DNA from: Acidimicrobiia bacterium
GTDB taxonomy: Bacteria > Actinomycetota > Acidimicrobiia > Spongiisociales > UBA5794
Assembly (NCBI GenBank): GCA_036396535.1
Contig: DASWKR010000022.1
Location: 1-57,736 of the forward strand
Length of the DNA: 57,736 nt
Direction of reading: 5' to 3'
Shown here: in pieces, positions 34,398 through 43,095 of the stretch
How positions within the stretch are numbered: position 1 is the stretch's first letter
Layout: each line of letters begins with the position of its first letter
The notes under the pieces: model-generated
What the model was told of the DNA's origin: nothing
Databases searched by the model: none
The model's input: the letters and a program-made list of their open reading frames with translations, nothing else
Made by a program: the position numbers and the translations under genes

Positions 34398-34462
34398 GTA
34401 ATAGGTGTAGCCGATTACGACCCTTGCAGATTATCACGAGGTGTGTAATAGGTCAAGCCGAT
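34398..34462. promoter_or_regulatory. Direct-repeat pair in AT-rich intergenic stretch
   Basis: GTAATAGGTGTAGCCGAT at 34398 and GTAATAGGTCAAGCCGAT at 34445, 47 bp apart, 16 of 18 identical. The stretch 34372-34497 is visibly less GC-rich than its surroundings and lies upstream of the 33-codon ORF and downstream of the sigma/propeller pair. Possible operator; nothing else is seen here. Confidence 0.5.
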
Positions 34463-34497
34463 GAAGACGGTTACACCGTGAACGATAGTTCAGGCGG

Positions 34498-37128
34498 TCA
34501 CTGCCATGGAGTCCACACGTGCCGGGCGATGTCGAGAGCGACCTCGGGCGTCCGGCAGGCCACGTCGACGACGTCCGTCGACCCGGTGGGCCACAGCAGA
34601 TGCTCCTCGCCGGCTGCCGAGTAGGAGAGCCCCTCGACCGGATCGCCGCCGACCGCGTAGTCGAAGGCGACCACCACCGCCTCGTGGCCGAGGGCGCTTC
34701 GGATCGCCGCCTCGGCGTCACCGTGAGTTCCGGTGACGGTGCAGCGGCCGCCGTCGGGGTGCGCCAGCTCGACACGGATGCGCGACGCCTCGTAGAAGTC
34801 GTCAGTCCCGCTGCTCCCGGTCACGGCGATGAGCTCCCAGCCCGCCGGGATGTCGAGAATGCTCGTGTTCATGGCGAGGCGGCGCGGCCCCGACTCGAGC
34901 ACCGCCGGATCGAGGCGGTACAAGCCCTCGGCCGTCCATGCGTAGAGGTGCTCGCCCGTCGAGATCGTCATCTGGGGTGCGTCGAACGACGGGGCGGTGA
35001 TCGGGAGCCACGATTCGGACCCCGTGCTCCAGAGGGCATAGCCGGCGCAATGCTCGACGACGGGACGGCCGTTCACCGCGTGCGCCCGCGGCTGGCACTC
35101 GTAGAAGCGGAGCGGCACCGGGGGGTAGGCGGTCCACGCCCTGGTGTCGGGGTCGAACCCTGCGGCGCGCATCTCGTAGTCGGCGGCGAAGACCTCGGTA
35201 CCGGTCCAGACGCCCGACGTCGCCAGCGGCGTGAGGCTGCTCACGGAGGGAATCCACTCGTCGGCGGCGGCGTCGTAGGAGGGGCCGTTCGGGACGACCA
35301 CCGCCAGCCCGTCGGCCCAGACGGCACGCGATCTCTCGTGAAACTCCGCGGGAGGAGCGGCGATCGGTCGTACCGAGCCGCTCTCGGGATCGACGGCGAG
35401 GCGGGCGTCGACGTCGATGATCTCGCTCCCCGTCCACACCGCCCTGGTCACGTGCGACGGCTGCAGGGGCCAGTCCTCGATCGTGCGCCAGGCGTTCGTC
35501 GACGGCTGCCACGCATGGGCCCTGCCACCGGCCCAAATGATCAGCTCCCGACCGGTCCACACCGACGACACTGCGTCGCCGACCGAGGCGATGGGTGCCT
35601 CCGCCATCTGGCGCCACGTCCCCGTGTCCGGGGCATACGCCGCGCCGCTGGTGGAGCCCCCCGGCTCGCCGCCCCACAGGACGATCTCGTCGCCGGTCCA
35701 CTGAGCCACGTTGGGCCACTGCGGAGCCGGCGGCCCGGGATCGAGCGCCTCCCAGTCTGGCGAGAGAGCCAGATCGCTCGGAACGGGCCGCGGTTCGAAC
35801 TCGTCGGGGATGGCGATCGGAAGAGGCGGCGGCAGTGTGCCCGTGATCCGAAGTCGACGGAGCACGTACCCGGCTCCTCGGTCGACGGTCCAGGTCTGCA
35901 CCCCGATGGTCACGAAGCCTTCCGCTCCCGCCCAGTTGTCTTCCCAGTTCGTCCGGAGGGCGAGCTCCTCGTCGGGCGCGGAGCTATGCAGCGTGCCGGT
36001 CGAATCGAGGACCCCGAAGGCGCCGTCGACCCACCCGATGAAGCGAACGCTGCCGTGGTACCCGCGTGTGTCCGTCACCGACGACGACGTCGTATCGATC
36101 CGGGTGACCCGGCTGGAGGCGTCCGGGTCGTCGGGCGGCGTGTCGCCTGCGATGTACACCGTGCTGCCGTTGAGTGCAAGCACTCCATCGGAGTGAGTAC
36201 GAACGTCGACGATCGTCTCGAGCGATCCCGACTCGAGGTCGAGGCGGACGAGCGGGTCACCTGCGCTCATGACCAGCCAGGCGTCGCCCCCGGAGATGGC
36301 GACGTCCCCCGGGATCGACGTGCCCAACTCGTAGATCCTCGTCACCTCGTTTGCGGCCGGATCGATGCGTGCCAGCGCCCCGCGAGCCGTCAACAGCCAC
36401 ACCGAACCCTCTGCGACGAGCAGCTTCGACGGCACGAACCGGCGAGCTTCGGGTCCTGACCCCACGGCGAACGGAAGGCTCGGCTCGACCTGTGCGACGG
36501 CTGCTCCGGTCACGGGGTCGAGCCTCGTGAGCCTTCCCGACGGCCAGTGCGCCACCCACACCCCGGCGGCCGGGTCGGCGTCGATCTGGAATGGTCCGTC
36601 TGACAGTGGCGTCTTGGTCAGCTCGGCGCCGGTGAGCGGGTCGAGCGAGAAGACGATCGACTGCTCCCGAGGTTCATCGATGTCGAGGGGCGGATTGGCG
36701 ACCGCGATCACCCAGAATCGGCTCCCGTCGAACGCTGCCGACACTATCCCCATGCCGTCGGGGGCTCGGATCACGTCGCCGACGGCTTCGGCGTCGATCT
36801 CTTGGGCGGTCGTCGCCGAGGTCGTGCCGCTCGGCGTGGTGCCCGGCGACACAGGCTCGTCCCCCGGGGTTCCGATCCAGGCGAGCAGCCCGCCGAGCAG
36901 CACCACGCCCGCCGAGGCGACCGCGAGGCGCCACCGAGCGCCAACCGTCCGACGTCGGCGAGATGGGGTTGCCCACCCGTCGGCGGCTCCCGGATCGAGA
37001 ACCTTGACGGCGCCCTCGCCGGGGCGGCCGGACTCGGTGAGCGTGCGATAGAGGCGCTCGGCGAACTCGGCCGAGGGGGCCTGCTCGTCGAGCGACCGCA
37101 GGAGGGCGGCAACGTCTCTCTCGTTCAT
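34498..37128 (-). CDS. Membrane-anchored beta-propeller protein, probable anti-sigma partner
   Basis: 876 residues. Short cytoplasmic N-terminus (about 1-65; ERDVAALLRSLDEQAP), one membrane helix (about 67-87), a Ser/Thr linker, then a large outside part with two repeat domains: about 120-460 of YVTN/PQQ-like blades (SIVFSLDPLTGAEL, WVAHWPSGRLTRLDPVTG) and about 470-760 of Kelch-like blades (VLWGGEPGGSTSGAAYAPDTG, LIIWAGGRAHAW). It begins one nt after the ECF sigma stop. The anti-sigma function is inferred from this arrangement; the usual zinc motif HxxxCxxC is absent from the short N-terminus. Confidence 0.8.
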   Translation of the reverse strand: MNERDVAALLRSLDEQAPSAEFAERLYRTLTESGRPGEGAVKVLDPGAADGWATPSRRRRTVGARWRLAVASAGVVLLGGLLAWIGTPGDEPVSPGTTPSGTTSATTAQEIDAEAVGDVIRAPDGMGIVSAAFDGSRFWVIAVANPPLDIDEPREQSIVFSLDPLTGAELTKTPLSDGPFQIDADPAAGVWVAHWPSGRLTRLDPVTGAAVAQVEPSLPFAVGSGPEARRFVPSKLLVAEGSVWLLTARGALARIDPAANEVTRIYELGTSIPGDVAISGGDAWLVMSAGDPLVRLDLESGSLETIVDVRTHSDGVLALNGSTVYIAGDTPPDDPDASSRVTRIDTTSSSVTDTRGYHGSVRFIGWVDGAFGVLDSTGTLHSSAPDEELALRTNWEDNWAGAEGFVTIGVQTWTVDRGAGYVLRRLRITGTLPPPLPIAIPDEFEPRPVPSDLALSPDWEALDPGPPAPQWPNVAQWTGDEIVLWGGEPGGSTSGAAYAPDTGTWRQMAEAPIASVGDAVSSVWTGRELIIWAGGRAHAWQPSTNAWRTIEDWPLQPSHVTRAVWTGSEIIDVDARLAVDPESGSVRPIAAPPAEFHERSRAVWADGLAVVVPNGPSYDAAADEWIPSVSSLTPLATSGVWTGTEVFAADYEMRAAGFDPDTRAWTAYPPVPLRFYECQPRAHAVNGRPVVEHCAGYALWSTGSESWLPITAPSFDAPQMTISTGEHLYAWTAEGLYRLDPAVLESGPRRLAMNTSILDIPAGWELIAVTGSSGTDDFYEASRIRVELAHPDGGRCTVTGTHGDAEAAIRSALGHEAVVVAFDYAVGGDPVEGLSYSAAGEEHLLWPTGSTDVVDVACRTPEVALDIARHVWTPWQ

Positions 37129-37129
37129 G

Positions 37130-37657
37130 TCAGCCACCTGCGGCACCTCGATACGCCGCCGACAGGGCGGTCCTGGCGCGCACCAAGAGCGATTCGGTGG
37201 CTCGCTCGCTCCTGCCGAGGAGCTTCCCGACGTCCCTCACGGAGAGGTCGTCGACGTAACGCAGCACCAGCACAGCCCGGTGTGGTGGCGTGAGCGACTC
37301 GAGGGCCGCGATGATCGGACTGGCCGGCTCCGGGGGGTCCAGCGATCGCGACCCGCTCGTCGCCTCGAGTATCGCCAGGCGGCGAAGGGATGCCGACTGC
37401 CGCCGCCAGTGGTCGACGAGCCGCCGCCTGGCGATCGTGACGATCCACGCCATTGGCGCTCCGATCGGCTCGCCCGCCTGCATCGCCTTCACCGCTGCCA
37501 CGAAAGTCTCCTGTGTCAGGTCCTCGACGATGTCTCGACGCCCGCCGCACCGCTTCGAGAGATAGCCGTAGACCGCCGGGAGGGCACGGTCGTAGAACTC
37601 GCGGAACGAGTCTTCGTCGAGCACGATCGGATGTTCATCCGGTCCCCGCTGGGTCAT
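37130..37657 (-). CDS. ECF-family RNA polymerase sigma factor
   Basis: 175 residues. Region 2 with FREFYDRALPAVYGYLSKR and DLTQETFVAAVKAM, region 4 with LTPPHRAVLVLRYVDDLSVRDVGKLLGRSERATESLLVRAR (in parts), a helix-turn-helix that reads the -35 site. Directs a specific stress or envelope regulon. Co-transcribed with the propeller membrane protein downstream. GGTGAGAG lies just before the ATG. Confidence 0.93.
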   Translation of the reverse strand: MTQRGPDEHPIVLDEDSFREFYDRALPAVYGYLSKRCGGRRDIVEDLTQETFVAAVKAMQAGEPIGAPMAWIVTIARRRLVDHWRRQSASLRRLAILEATSGSRSLDPPEPASPIIAALESLTPPHRAVLVLRYVDDLSVRDVGKLLGRSERATESLLVRARTALSAAYRGAAGG

Positions 37658-37781
37658 CTCTCACCGGTTTAGTCGTCGCCGGGGCGAGATTCCCGTCGCC
37701 GGCGGGGTGCTCAGTGGGGCGAGCGTGTCAGGAAGAGGGACTTGGCGGCGCCGCCGGCGAGGCGCTACCTGCAGCGCCGGA

Positions 37782-38438
37782 TCACCCGAAGCGGTAGCCG
37801 ACGCTGCGGACCGTGGTGATCCAGCTCGCTCGCTCCTCGCCCAGCTTGGCGCGCAGGCGGCGGACGTGGACGTCGACGGTGCGGGACCCGCCGAAGTAGT
37901 CGTAGCCCCACACCTTCGACAGGATCTGCTCGCGGGACCAGACGCGGCCGCGATGCTCGACGAAGAAGCGCAGCAGCTCGTACTCCATGTACGTGAGGTC
38001 GCGCGGCGCCCCGCCGACGGTCGCCTGATACGTGGCCGTGTTCAGCTCGAGGTCGTCGAAACGGATGACGTCCTTGCCCGGGTCCGCATCGGCGACGTCG
38101 ATCCCGCCCAGCTTGGCGAGGCGAATCTCGAGCTCGGTGCGGTCGATCGGCGAGAGGAGGAAGTCGTCGTACTCGTCGATCTCGGCGAGCAGCTCCGTGG
38201 CGGTCCGGTCGACGACCAGGAGCACCGCCAGGCCGAGCTCGGCCCGCACCTTGGCTGCGATCGCCGCCGCCGACCCGATGTCGTCGCGCACCTCGACCAC
38301 GGCCGGGCCCCAGCCACCCTTGGGCGACTTGCTCTCCAACTCGTCCAGTGCCTCGAACGGCACCGGCTGGCAGCCGGCCCCGATCAATGCCGCCGTCAGG
38401 GACGTCGATGGGGTCGGGGGGTGGATGGGGACGTACAT
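37782..38438 (-). CDS. OmpR-type regulator, GlnR-like
   Basis: 218 residues. The N-terminal receiver-like domain (about 1-115) lacks a clean acidic pocket; C-terminal winged helix with DLTYMEYELLRFFVEHRGRV, WGYDYFGGSRTVDVHVRRLRAKLGEE and TVRSVGYRFG. The degenerate receiver and WGYDYFGG match actinobacterial GlnR, the nitrogen regulator. Its start overlaps the glnA stop by one nt, so it is co-expressed with a likely target. MtrA-type regulators share the C-terminal half, so GlnR identity is inferred from neighbours. Confidence 0.82.
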   Translation of the reverse strand: MYVPIHPPTPSTSLTAALIGAGCQPVPFEALDELESKSPKGGWGPAVVEVRDDIGSAAAIAAKVRAELGLAVLLVVDRTATELLAEIDEYDDFLLSPIDRTELEIRLAKLGGIDVADADPGKDVIRFDDLELNTATYQATVGGAPRDLTYMEYELLRFFVEHRGRVWSREQILSKVWGYDYFGGSRTVDVHVRRLRAKLGEERASWITTVRSVGYRFG

Positions 38439-39745
38439 CACAGCACTGGTAGGTAGTTGTCCAGCTCGAACCGTGAGACGTGGTGCTCGTAGCGCTCCCA
38501 TTCGCGGCGCTTGTTCTTGAGGAACCACGAGAAGACGTGGTCGCCGAGTGCCTTGTGGACCAGCTCCGACCCTTCCATGGCGTCGAGTGCTTCGGCGAGG
38601 CTGGCCGGGAGACGGTGTGCGCCGACAGGCGGGCCGGCCACCTCGCCGGGTCGCTCCGGGAGCTCGTAGCTGTTGTCGATCCCTGCCAGGCCCGCCGCCA
38701 GGATCACCGAGAACGTGAGGTATGGATTGCACGCAGGATCTGGTGCCCGGTACTCGATGCGAGCTGCCGACGCCTTGCCGACCTTCGGCGTCGGCACTCG
38801 GACGACGGCCGTCTGATCGCTGACGCCCCACGTCTCGTAGACGGGAGCGTCGAACCCCGAAACGAGGCGCTTGTACGAGTTCACCCACTGGTTGGTGACC
38901 GCAGTGATCTCACGGCCGTGCCGCAACAACCCGGCCAGGAACTTGGTGGCGATCTTCGACAGACCGTACGGGGCGCCGTCCTCGTGAAAGACGTTCTCGT
39001 CGTTCTGGAAGAGCGAGAGGTGCAGATGGAGGCCCGACCCGTCGTAGTTCTCGAGCGGTTTGGGCATGAAGGTGGCATAGATGTCGTGCTCCATGGCCAC
39101 CTCCTTCACAGCGAGGCGGGTCGTGACGAGGTTGTCTGCCATGCTGAGGGCGTCCGTGTGGCGCAGGTCGAGCTCGTGCTGGCTGGGGGATACCTCGTGG
39201 TGCGATGACTCGACAGAGATGGAGAGGTTCTCGAGCGCCATGATCGTTGCCCGCCGGTACTCCTGGGCGACGTCGAGAGGTGTCAGGTCGAAATACCCGC
39301 CGCGATCCAGAACCTGCGGGTCCGGGCCGCTGTCACGGAAGTAGAAGTACTCGACCTCGGGCCCGACGTAGAACGAGTAGCCGAGCTCGTGGGCCCGCTC
39401 GAGATTTTGCCGGAGCACCCAGCGAGGGTCGCCGGGGAATGGCTCGCCGTCCGGCGTCACGATGTCGCAGAACATCCTGGCGACCCCGGCGTCGCCGGGA
39501 CGCCATGGCAGGATCTGAAACGTCCGGGCGTCGGGCATGGCGAGCATGTCGGACTCCTGATCGCGGGAGAAGCCGTCGATCGCCGACCCGTCGAACCTCA
39601 TACCCTCGTCGAACGCCGTCTCGAGCTCGGCGGGGGTGATGGCGAACGACTTGAGGAAGCCGAGGATGTCGGTGAACCACAAGCGCACGAAGCGAACCCC
39701 GCGCTCCTCGACCGTCTTGAGGACGTATTCCTTCTGGTTGTCCAC
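38438..39745 (-). CDS. glnA: Type I glutamine synthetase
   Basis: ATP-dependent amidation of glutamate. 435 residues from GTG 39745 with AGGAGG five nt before. GSI motifs: RFDGSAIDGFSRDQESDM, FYVGPEVEYFYF, SSHHEVSPSQHELDLRH, GSGLHLHLSLF, RVPTPKVGKASAARIEYRAPD (in part). Length fits the shorter GSI-alpha class. TACGAT on the minus strand (39769-39774) gives a short leader. Divergent from the type II enzyme. Confidence 0.95.
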   Translation of the reverse strand: MDNQKEYVLKTVEERGVRFVRLWFTDILGFLKSFAITPAELETAFDEGMRFDGSAIDGFSRDQESDMLAMPDARTFQILPWRPGDAGVARMFCDIVTPDGEPFPGDPRWVLRQNLERAHELGYSFYVGPEVEYFYFRDSGPDPQVLDRGGYFDLTPLDVAQEYRRATIMALENLSISVESSHHEVSPSQHELDLRHTDALSMADNLVTTRLAVKEVAMEHDIYATFMPKPLENYDGSGLHLHLSLFQNDENVFHEDGAPYGLSKIATKFLAGLLRHGREITAVTNQWVNSYKRLVSGFDAPVYETWGVSDQTAVVRVPTPKVGKASAARIEYRAPDPACNPYLTFSVILAAGLAGIDNSYELPERPGEVAGPPVGAHRLPASLAEALDAMEGSELVHKALGDHVFSWFLKNKRREWERYEHHVSRFELDNYLPVL

Positions 39746-39943
39746 CGAAGCCTCCTGGCCGGGCGCGCATCGTAACCCGCCGCCAAGCTCGCCAGACACC
39801 CCTCGACTGCCACGAAACACAGAATTCACATTTCCGCAATCGCCGTGAAACGGCGGCTTACGATCGTGGAGGAGCGTGCATTGCGGCCTCGTTGGCGTTG
39901 GCGCGGCCAGAGTCGAACCGAACACTTGAAACGGAGGAAGTCC
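39746..39943. promoter_or_regulatory. Divergent glnA / type II GS promoter region
   Basis: Two -10-like TACGAT hexamers: minus strand 39769-39774 for glnA, plus strand 39859-39864 for the type II enzyme. Between them are GAAAC at 39814-39818 and 39847-39851, 33 bp apart; GAAAC is the half-site remembered for GlnR boxes, but the GTnAC partner half is not clear. Confidence 0.5.
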
Positions 39944-40951
39944 ATGCCGTATCGGGCGGAATACATCTGGATCGATGGGCAGAAGCCGACGGCCAAGCTC
40001 CGGTCGAAGACGAAGATCGTCCCTGATGGCGCCGAGCCGCCCATCTGGGGCTTCGACGGATCCAGCACCGAACAGGCCCCGGGCAGCAACTCGGACTGCG
40101 TGTTGCGGCCCGTGCTCGTCAAACCGGACCCGATCCGCGGCGGCGACGACGTGCTGGTCATCGCCGAGGTGTTGCTCACGGACCTGTCGCCGCACCCGTC
40201 GAACACGCGGGCGGCGTGCGTCGAGGTCGCCGAGAAGCACGCGGCGCACGAGCCGTGGTTCGGGATCGAGCAGGAATACACCTTCTTCAAGGACGGTCGC
40301 CCGCACGGATGGCCGATCGGCGGCTTCCCCGCTCCACAGGGCGGCTACTACTGCGGCGTGGGTGCGGACGAGATCTGGGGCCGGGACGTCGTCGAGGGCC
40401 ACACCAAGGCGTGCATCGATGCCGGCATCGAGATCTCGGGGACGAATGCCGAGGTCATGATCGGTCAGTGGGAGTTCCAGGTCGGCCCGCTCGGGCCGGT
40501 GGAGGTCGCCGACCAGCTCTGGATGGCCCGCTGGCTCCTCTACAGGATCGCCGAGGACTACGGCATCTCGGCCCATCTCCACCCCAAGCCGGTGAAGGGC
40601 GACTGGAACGGCGCAGGTGCACACACCAACTTCTCGACGAAGTCGATGCGAGAGAGCTACGAGCCGATCATCGCGGCGTGCGAGGCCCTCGGCAAGGCGC
40701 ACGACGAGCACATCAGCCAGTACGGGGCCGGGATCGAGGAGCGCCTCACCGGTCTCCACGAGACCGCCCCGTGGACGGAGTTCAGCTACGGGGTCTCGCA
40801 CCGCGGTGCGTCGGTCCGGATCCCTTGGCAGACCGAGGTCGATCAGAAGGGATACATCGAAGATCGGCGTCCCAACGCCAACATGGATCCTTACGTGGTG
40901 ACCAAGCTCATCACGAGCACGGTCTGCAGCTACCTGGACACCAGCGGCTGA
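39944..40951 (+). CDS. glnII: Type II (eukaryotic-type) glutamine synthetase
   Basis: 335 residues from ATG 39944 (GGAGGAAG before it). GSII motifs: AEYIWIDGQKPTAKLRSKTK, WGFDGSSTEQAPG, FGIEQEYTFF, GGYYCGVGADEIWGRDVVEGH (in part), GDWNGAGAHTNFST, and RGASVRIPW. A second glutamine synthetase beside a GSI gene is common in actinobacteria and rhizobia and is usually nitrogen-regulated. Confidence 0.96.
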   Translation: MPYRAEYIWIDGQKPTAKLRSKTKIVPDGAEPPIWGFDGSSTEQAPGSNSDCVLRPVLVKPDPIRGGDDVLVIAEVLLTDLSPHPSNTRAACVEVAEKHAAHEPWFGIEQEYTFFKDGRPHGWPIGGFPAPQGGYYCGVGADEIWGRDVVEGHTKACIDAGIEISGTNAEVMIGQWEFQVGPLGPVEVADQLWMARWLLYRIAEDYGISAHLHPKPVKGDWNGAGAHTNFSTKSMRESYEPIIAACEALGKAHDEHISQYGAGIEERLTGLHETAPWTEFSYGVSHRGASVRIPWQTEVDQKGYIEDRRPNANMDPYVVTKLITSTVCSYLDTSG

Positions 40952-41018
40952 TCGGGACCCGATGACCGGGCGGCGCGGCCGTCTGCCACCACGGTTGGTG
41001 GCCGCAGCGTCGTCATGG

Positions 41019-42434
41019 CTATGGGACGCCGGTCGTCACCTCGCACGTCGACGCGGTGTCCGTGCCGGCGCCGCCGGAACACGTGTCGGTTCCCTTGCCA
41101 CCAGCCAGCCTGTCCTTGCCGGTGTTCCCTCGCAGGTCGTCGTTCGCCCCACCCCCGAAGAGGCGATCACCGCCCCTGCCGCCCTTGACCACGTCACGGC
41201 TGCGGCCGCCCTCGAGCCGGTCGCCCTTGTCGCCGCCGGAGAGCAGATCGTTGCCGTCACCTCCGAGCAGGTGATCCTCCCCGGCCTCCCCCCGCAGGTC
41301 GTCGTCGCCGACCTCGCCGAATATCCGGTCGTCTCCGGGGCCGCCTCGACCGCGATCCTCGCCACCTCCGAGGCAGATCAAGTCGTTGCCCCTGCCCCCG
41401 TCGATGTCGTCCGGACCACCACGAGCGATGATCACGTCTCGCATCGACGTGCCCGAATAGGCGTCGGCCGAGTCGGTGCCGACCCACGTCGCCGGTTTGC
41501 CGCCGCATCGCCTGTAGTCCCATACCGCGACGCGGGCGACCCCCGAGTCGGTCACGTGGATGCGCCCCGCCGGGTCGAATGCGATGTGGACGGGCGCCTG
41601 GAAGCGCCCGCCACCGCTGCCGCTCGATCCGAACTCGGTGAGGTAGGCGCCGCCGCGGTTGAAGATGAACACCTTGTCGTGAGTGTCGGATGACACGTGG
41701 ATACGATCAGCCGAGTCCACCTCGATGCCCCTGATCGTCCCGAACGGAGTGCCGTCGGCGTCGTCGATCGTGGCCATGTGGGCGAACGAGCTGTCGAAAA
41801 GCTGGAACCGCGAGCCATTCTCCTCGGCCACCGCGATCGTCCCGTTCGTGAGGCCGGCGACCGAGATCGGCTCATCGAACTGGCCGTCGCCCGAGCCGAG
41901 CGTGCCGAATGCGGTGATGAACGTACCGTCGGGCTCCATGACCTGGATGCGGTGGTTGAGGGCGTCCGCCACGAGCATCCGCCCGAACGTGTCGAACGCA
42001 ACGTCTGCGGGCGCGACAAACTGGCCGTTGCCGGCGCCATGCGAGCCGATCGTTCGGACGAACCCGCCCGCCGGGGTGATGACGTGGACCCGGTCGCCGC
42101 CGAGCTCGGCGACGTACAGGTTGCCGTCGGGGCCGAACGACATGCCACTTGGCAAGGTGAACTGCACCTGGCCGGTGCCCTGCTCGCCGTATGCTGCGAC
42201 GAAGGTGCCAGCCGAGTCGTAGCGGACGATCTCGTGGTCCGTTCGGTCGGCGACGTAGACGCCCCCGCCGCTGGGAATCGCGACGCCCCAGACATTGGAG
42301 GACAGATGCCCTGACGAGACGTCGTCGATCCAACGCGGTGGCAGAATCGGCGCCGGCGCGCCGCCGGATGCGGCGGCTGGGGCATTCGCCAATGCGACCG
42401 TCACGACGAGGGCTGTCACCCAGAGCCGGCGCAT
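41019..42434 (-). CDS. Secreted NHL-repeat protein with RTX calcium-binding tail
   Basis: 471 residues from ATG 42434 (signal peptide about 1-24, ALANAPAAA). Residues about 40-320 hold roughly six NHL-type beta-propeller blades (GDGQFDEPISVAG, GRMLVADALNHRIQV, GNLYVAELGGDRVHV). Residues about 335-460 are RTX nonapeptides of GGxGxD type (GGRGNDLICLGGGED, GDGNDLLSGG), which bind calcium after export. A C-terminal Cys pair may cross-link. Role unknown; perhaps cell-surface adhesion. Confidence 0.85.
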   Translation of the reverse strand: MRRLWVTALVVTVALANAPAAASGGAPAPILPPRWIDDVSSGHLSSNVWGVAIPSGGGVYVADRTDHEIVRYDSAGTFVAAYGEQGTGQVQFTLPSGMSFGPDGNLYVAELGGDRVHVITPAGGFVRTIGSHGAGNGQFVAPADVAFDTFGRMLVADALNHRIQVMEPDGTFITAFGTLGSGDGQFDEPISVAGLTNGTIAVAEENGSRFQLFDSSFAHMATIDDADGTPFGTIRGIEVDSADRIHVSSDTHDKVFIFNRGGAYLTEFGSSGSGGGRFQAPVHIAFDPAGRIHVTDSGVARVAVWDYRRCGGKPATWVGTDSADAYSGTSMRDVIIARGGPDDIDGGRGNDLICLGGGEDRGRGGPGDDRIFGEVGDDDLRGEAGEDHLLGGDGNDLLSGGDKGDRLEGGRSRDVVKGGRGGDRLFGGGANDDLRGNTGKDRLAGGKGTDTCSGGAGTDTASTCEVTTGVP

Positions 42435-42441
42435 GCTCTCG

Positions 42442-43014
42442 CTACCCGCCGGCGGCGTCGACTGCGGCCTGCAGGGCCGCGTCGAGCTGCTCACCTGCCG
42501 CCGCGTAGTCGTCGAGCGCCGCCAGCCGCTCTTCCGATCCTTCGGCATTGACGAGCCCGTCGATCATTCCCTCGGCCGCCTGAATCATGTCCTCGGCGGA
42601 GGCGTTGACGTCCTCCCACACCTCCGTGACGGACTCGGGCACTTCGAACGCCGCCACCTCGGCTGCGAAGTCCTGGGTCCTGCCGGCCAGGTCGATGAGG
42701 AGGTCCCGGGCGTCGCCGAACTCGATGTCCCTGGCATCCCAGTCCTCGTTTGTCGTCCGGGCGTCGTTGCTCAGTTCCGCCGTCGTCACCCTGAAGTCGC
42801 CGACGGCGTTGAGGAACGCCTGCACGGACGGCTCGAGTGTCGTCGTCGTCGTCTCCGGAACGGTCGTCGTGGTGTCTTGCGCCGCCAGTGTCGTCGTCGT
42901 CGGACCCACCTCCGCCTGTGGCAGGGCGTTCACGAACGTGTACGTGAAGATGACGAGGGCGGCGATGACGATCGGGAGGATCCATCGCCCGGGCTTGGGA
43001 TCGGCTCTGCTCAC
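42442..43014 (-). CDS. Membrane-anchored helical protein, unknown function
   Basis: 190 residues from GTG 43014. Basic N-terminus, one membrane helix (about 12-30), Thr-rich linker (TTTTLAAQDTTTTVPETTTT), then an acidic all-helical outside domain (about 62-190) rich in Ala/Glu. Ends 7 nt before the NHL/RTX gene and is likely co-transcribed. TATCGT on the minus strand (43023-43028) sits 8 nt before the start. No domain recognised. Confidence 0.75.
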   Translation of the reverse strand: MSRADPKPGRWILPIVIAALVIFTYTFVNALPQAEVGPTTTTLAAQDTTTTVPETTTTTLEPSVQAFLNAVGDFRVTTAELSNDARTTNEDWDARDIEFGDARDLLIDLAGRTQDFAAEVAAFEVPESVTEVWEDVNASAEDMIQAAEGMIDGLVNAEGSEERLAALDDYAAAGEQLDAALQAAVDAAGG

Positions 43015-43022
43015 GGCTCGGA

Positions 43023-43028
43023 ACGATA
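43023..43028 (-). promoter_or_regulatory. -10 element of helical protein/NHL-RTX pair
   Basis: TATCGT on the minus strand, 8 nt before the GTG at 43014. Confidence 0.5.
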
Positions 43029-43081
43029 GAGCATCGGGCGTAGTTGGCGGGGGCGGTCGCCGGGCCGTCGTGCCGCCGATC

Positions 43082-43087
43082 TACCCT
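43082..43087 (+). promoter_or_regulatory. -10 element of SDR-glpD pair
   Basis: TACCCT 8 nt before the ATG at 43096. Confidence 0.5.
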
Positions 43088-43095
43088 TCAGCGCC

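Noticed and set aside
34519-36459. 646-codon plus-strand ORF
   Set aside because: Antisense to the propeller gene; no start signal or domain.
38438-40801. 787-codon minus-strand ORF
   Set aside because: Only the part from 39745 down is glnA; the rest is antisense to the type II glutamine synthetase.
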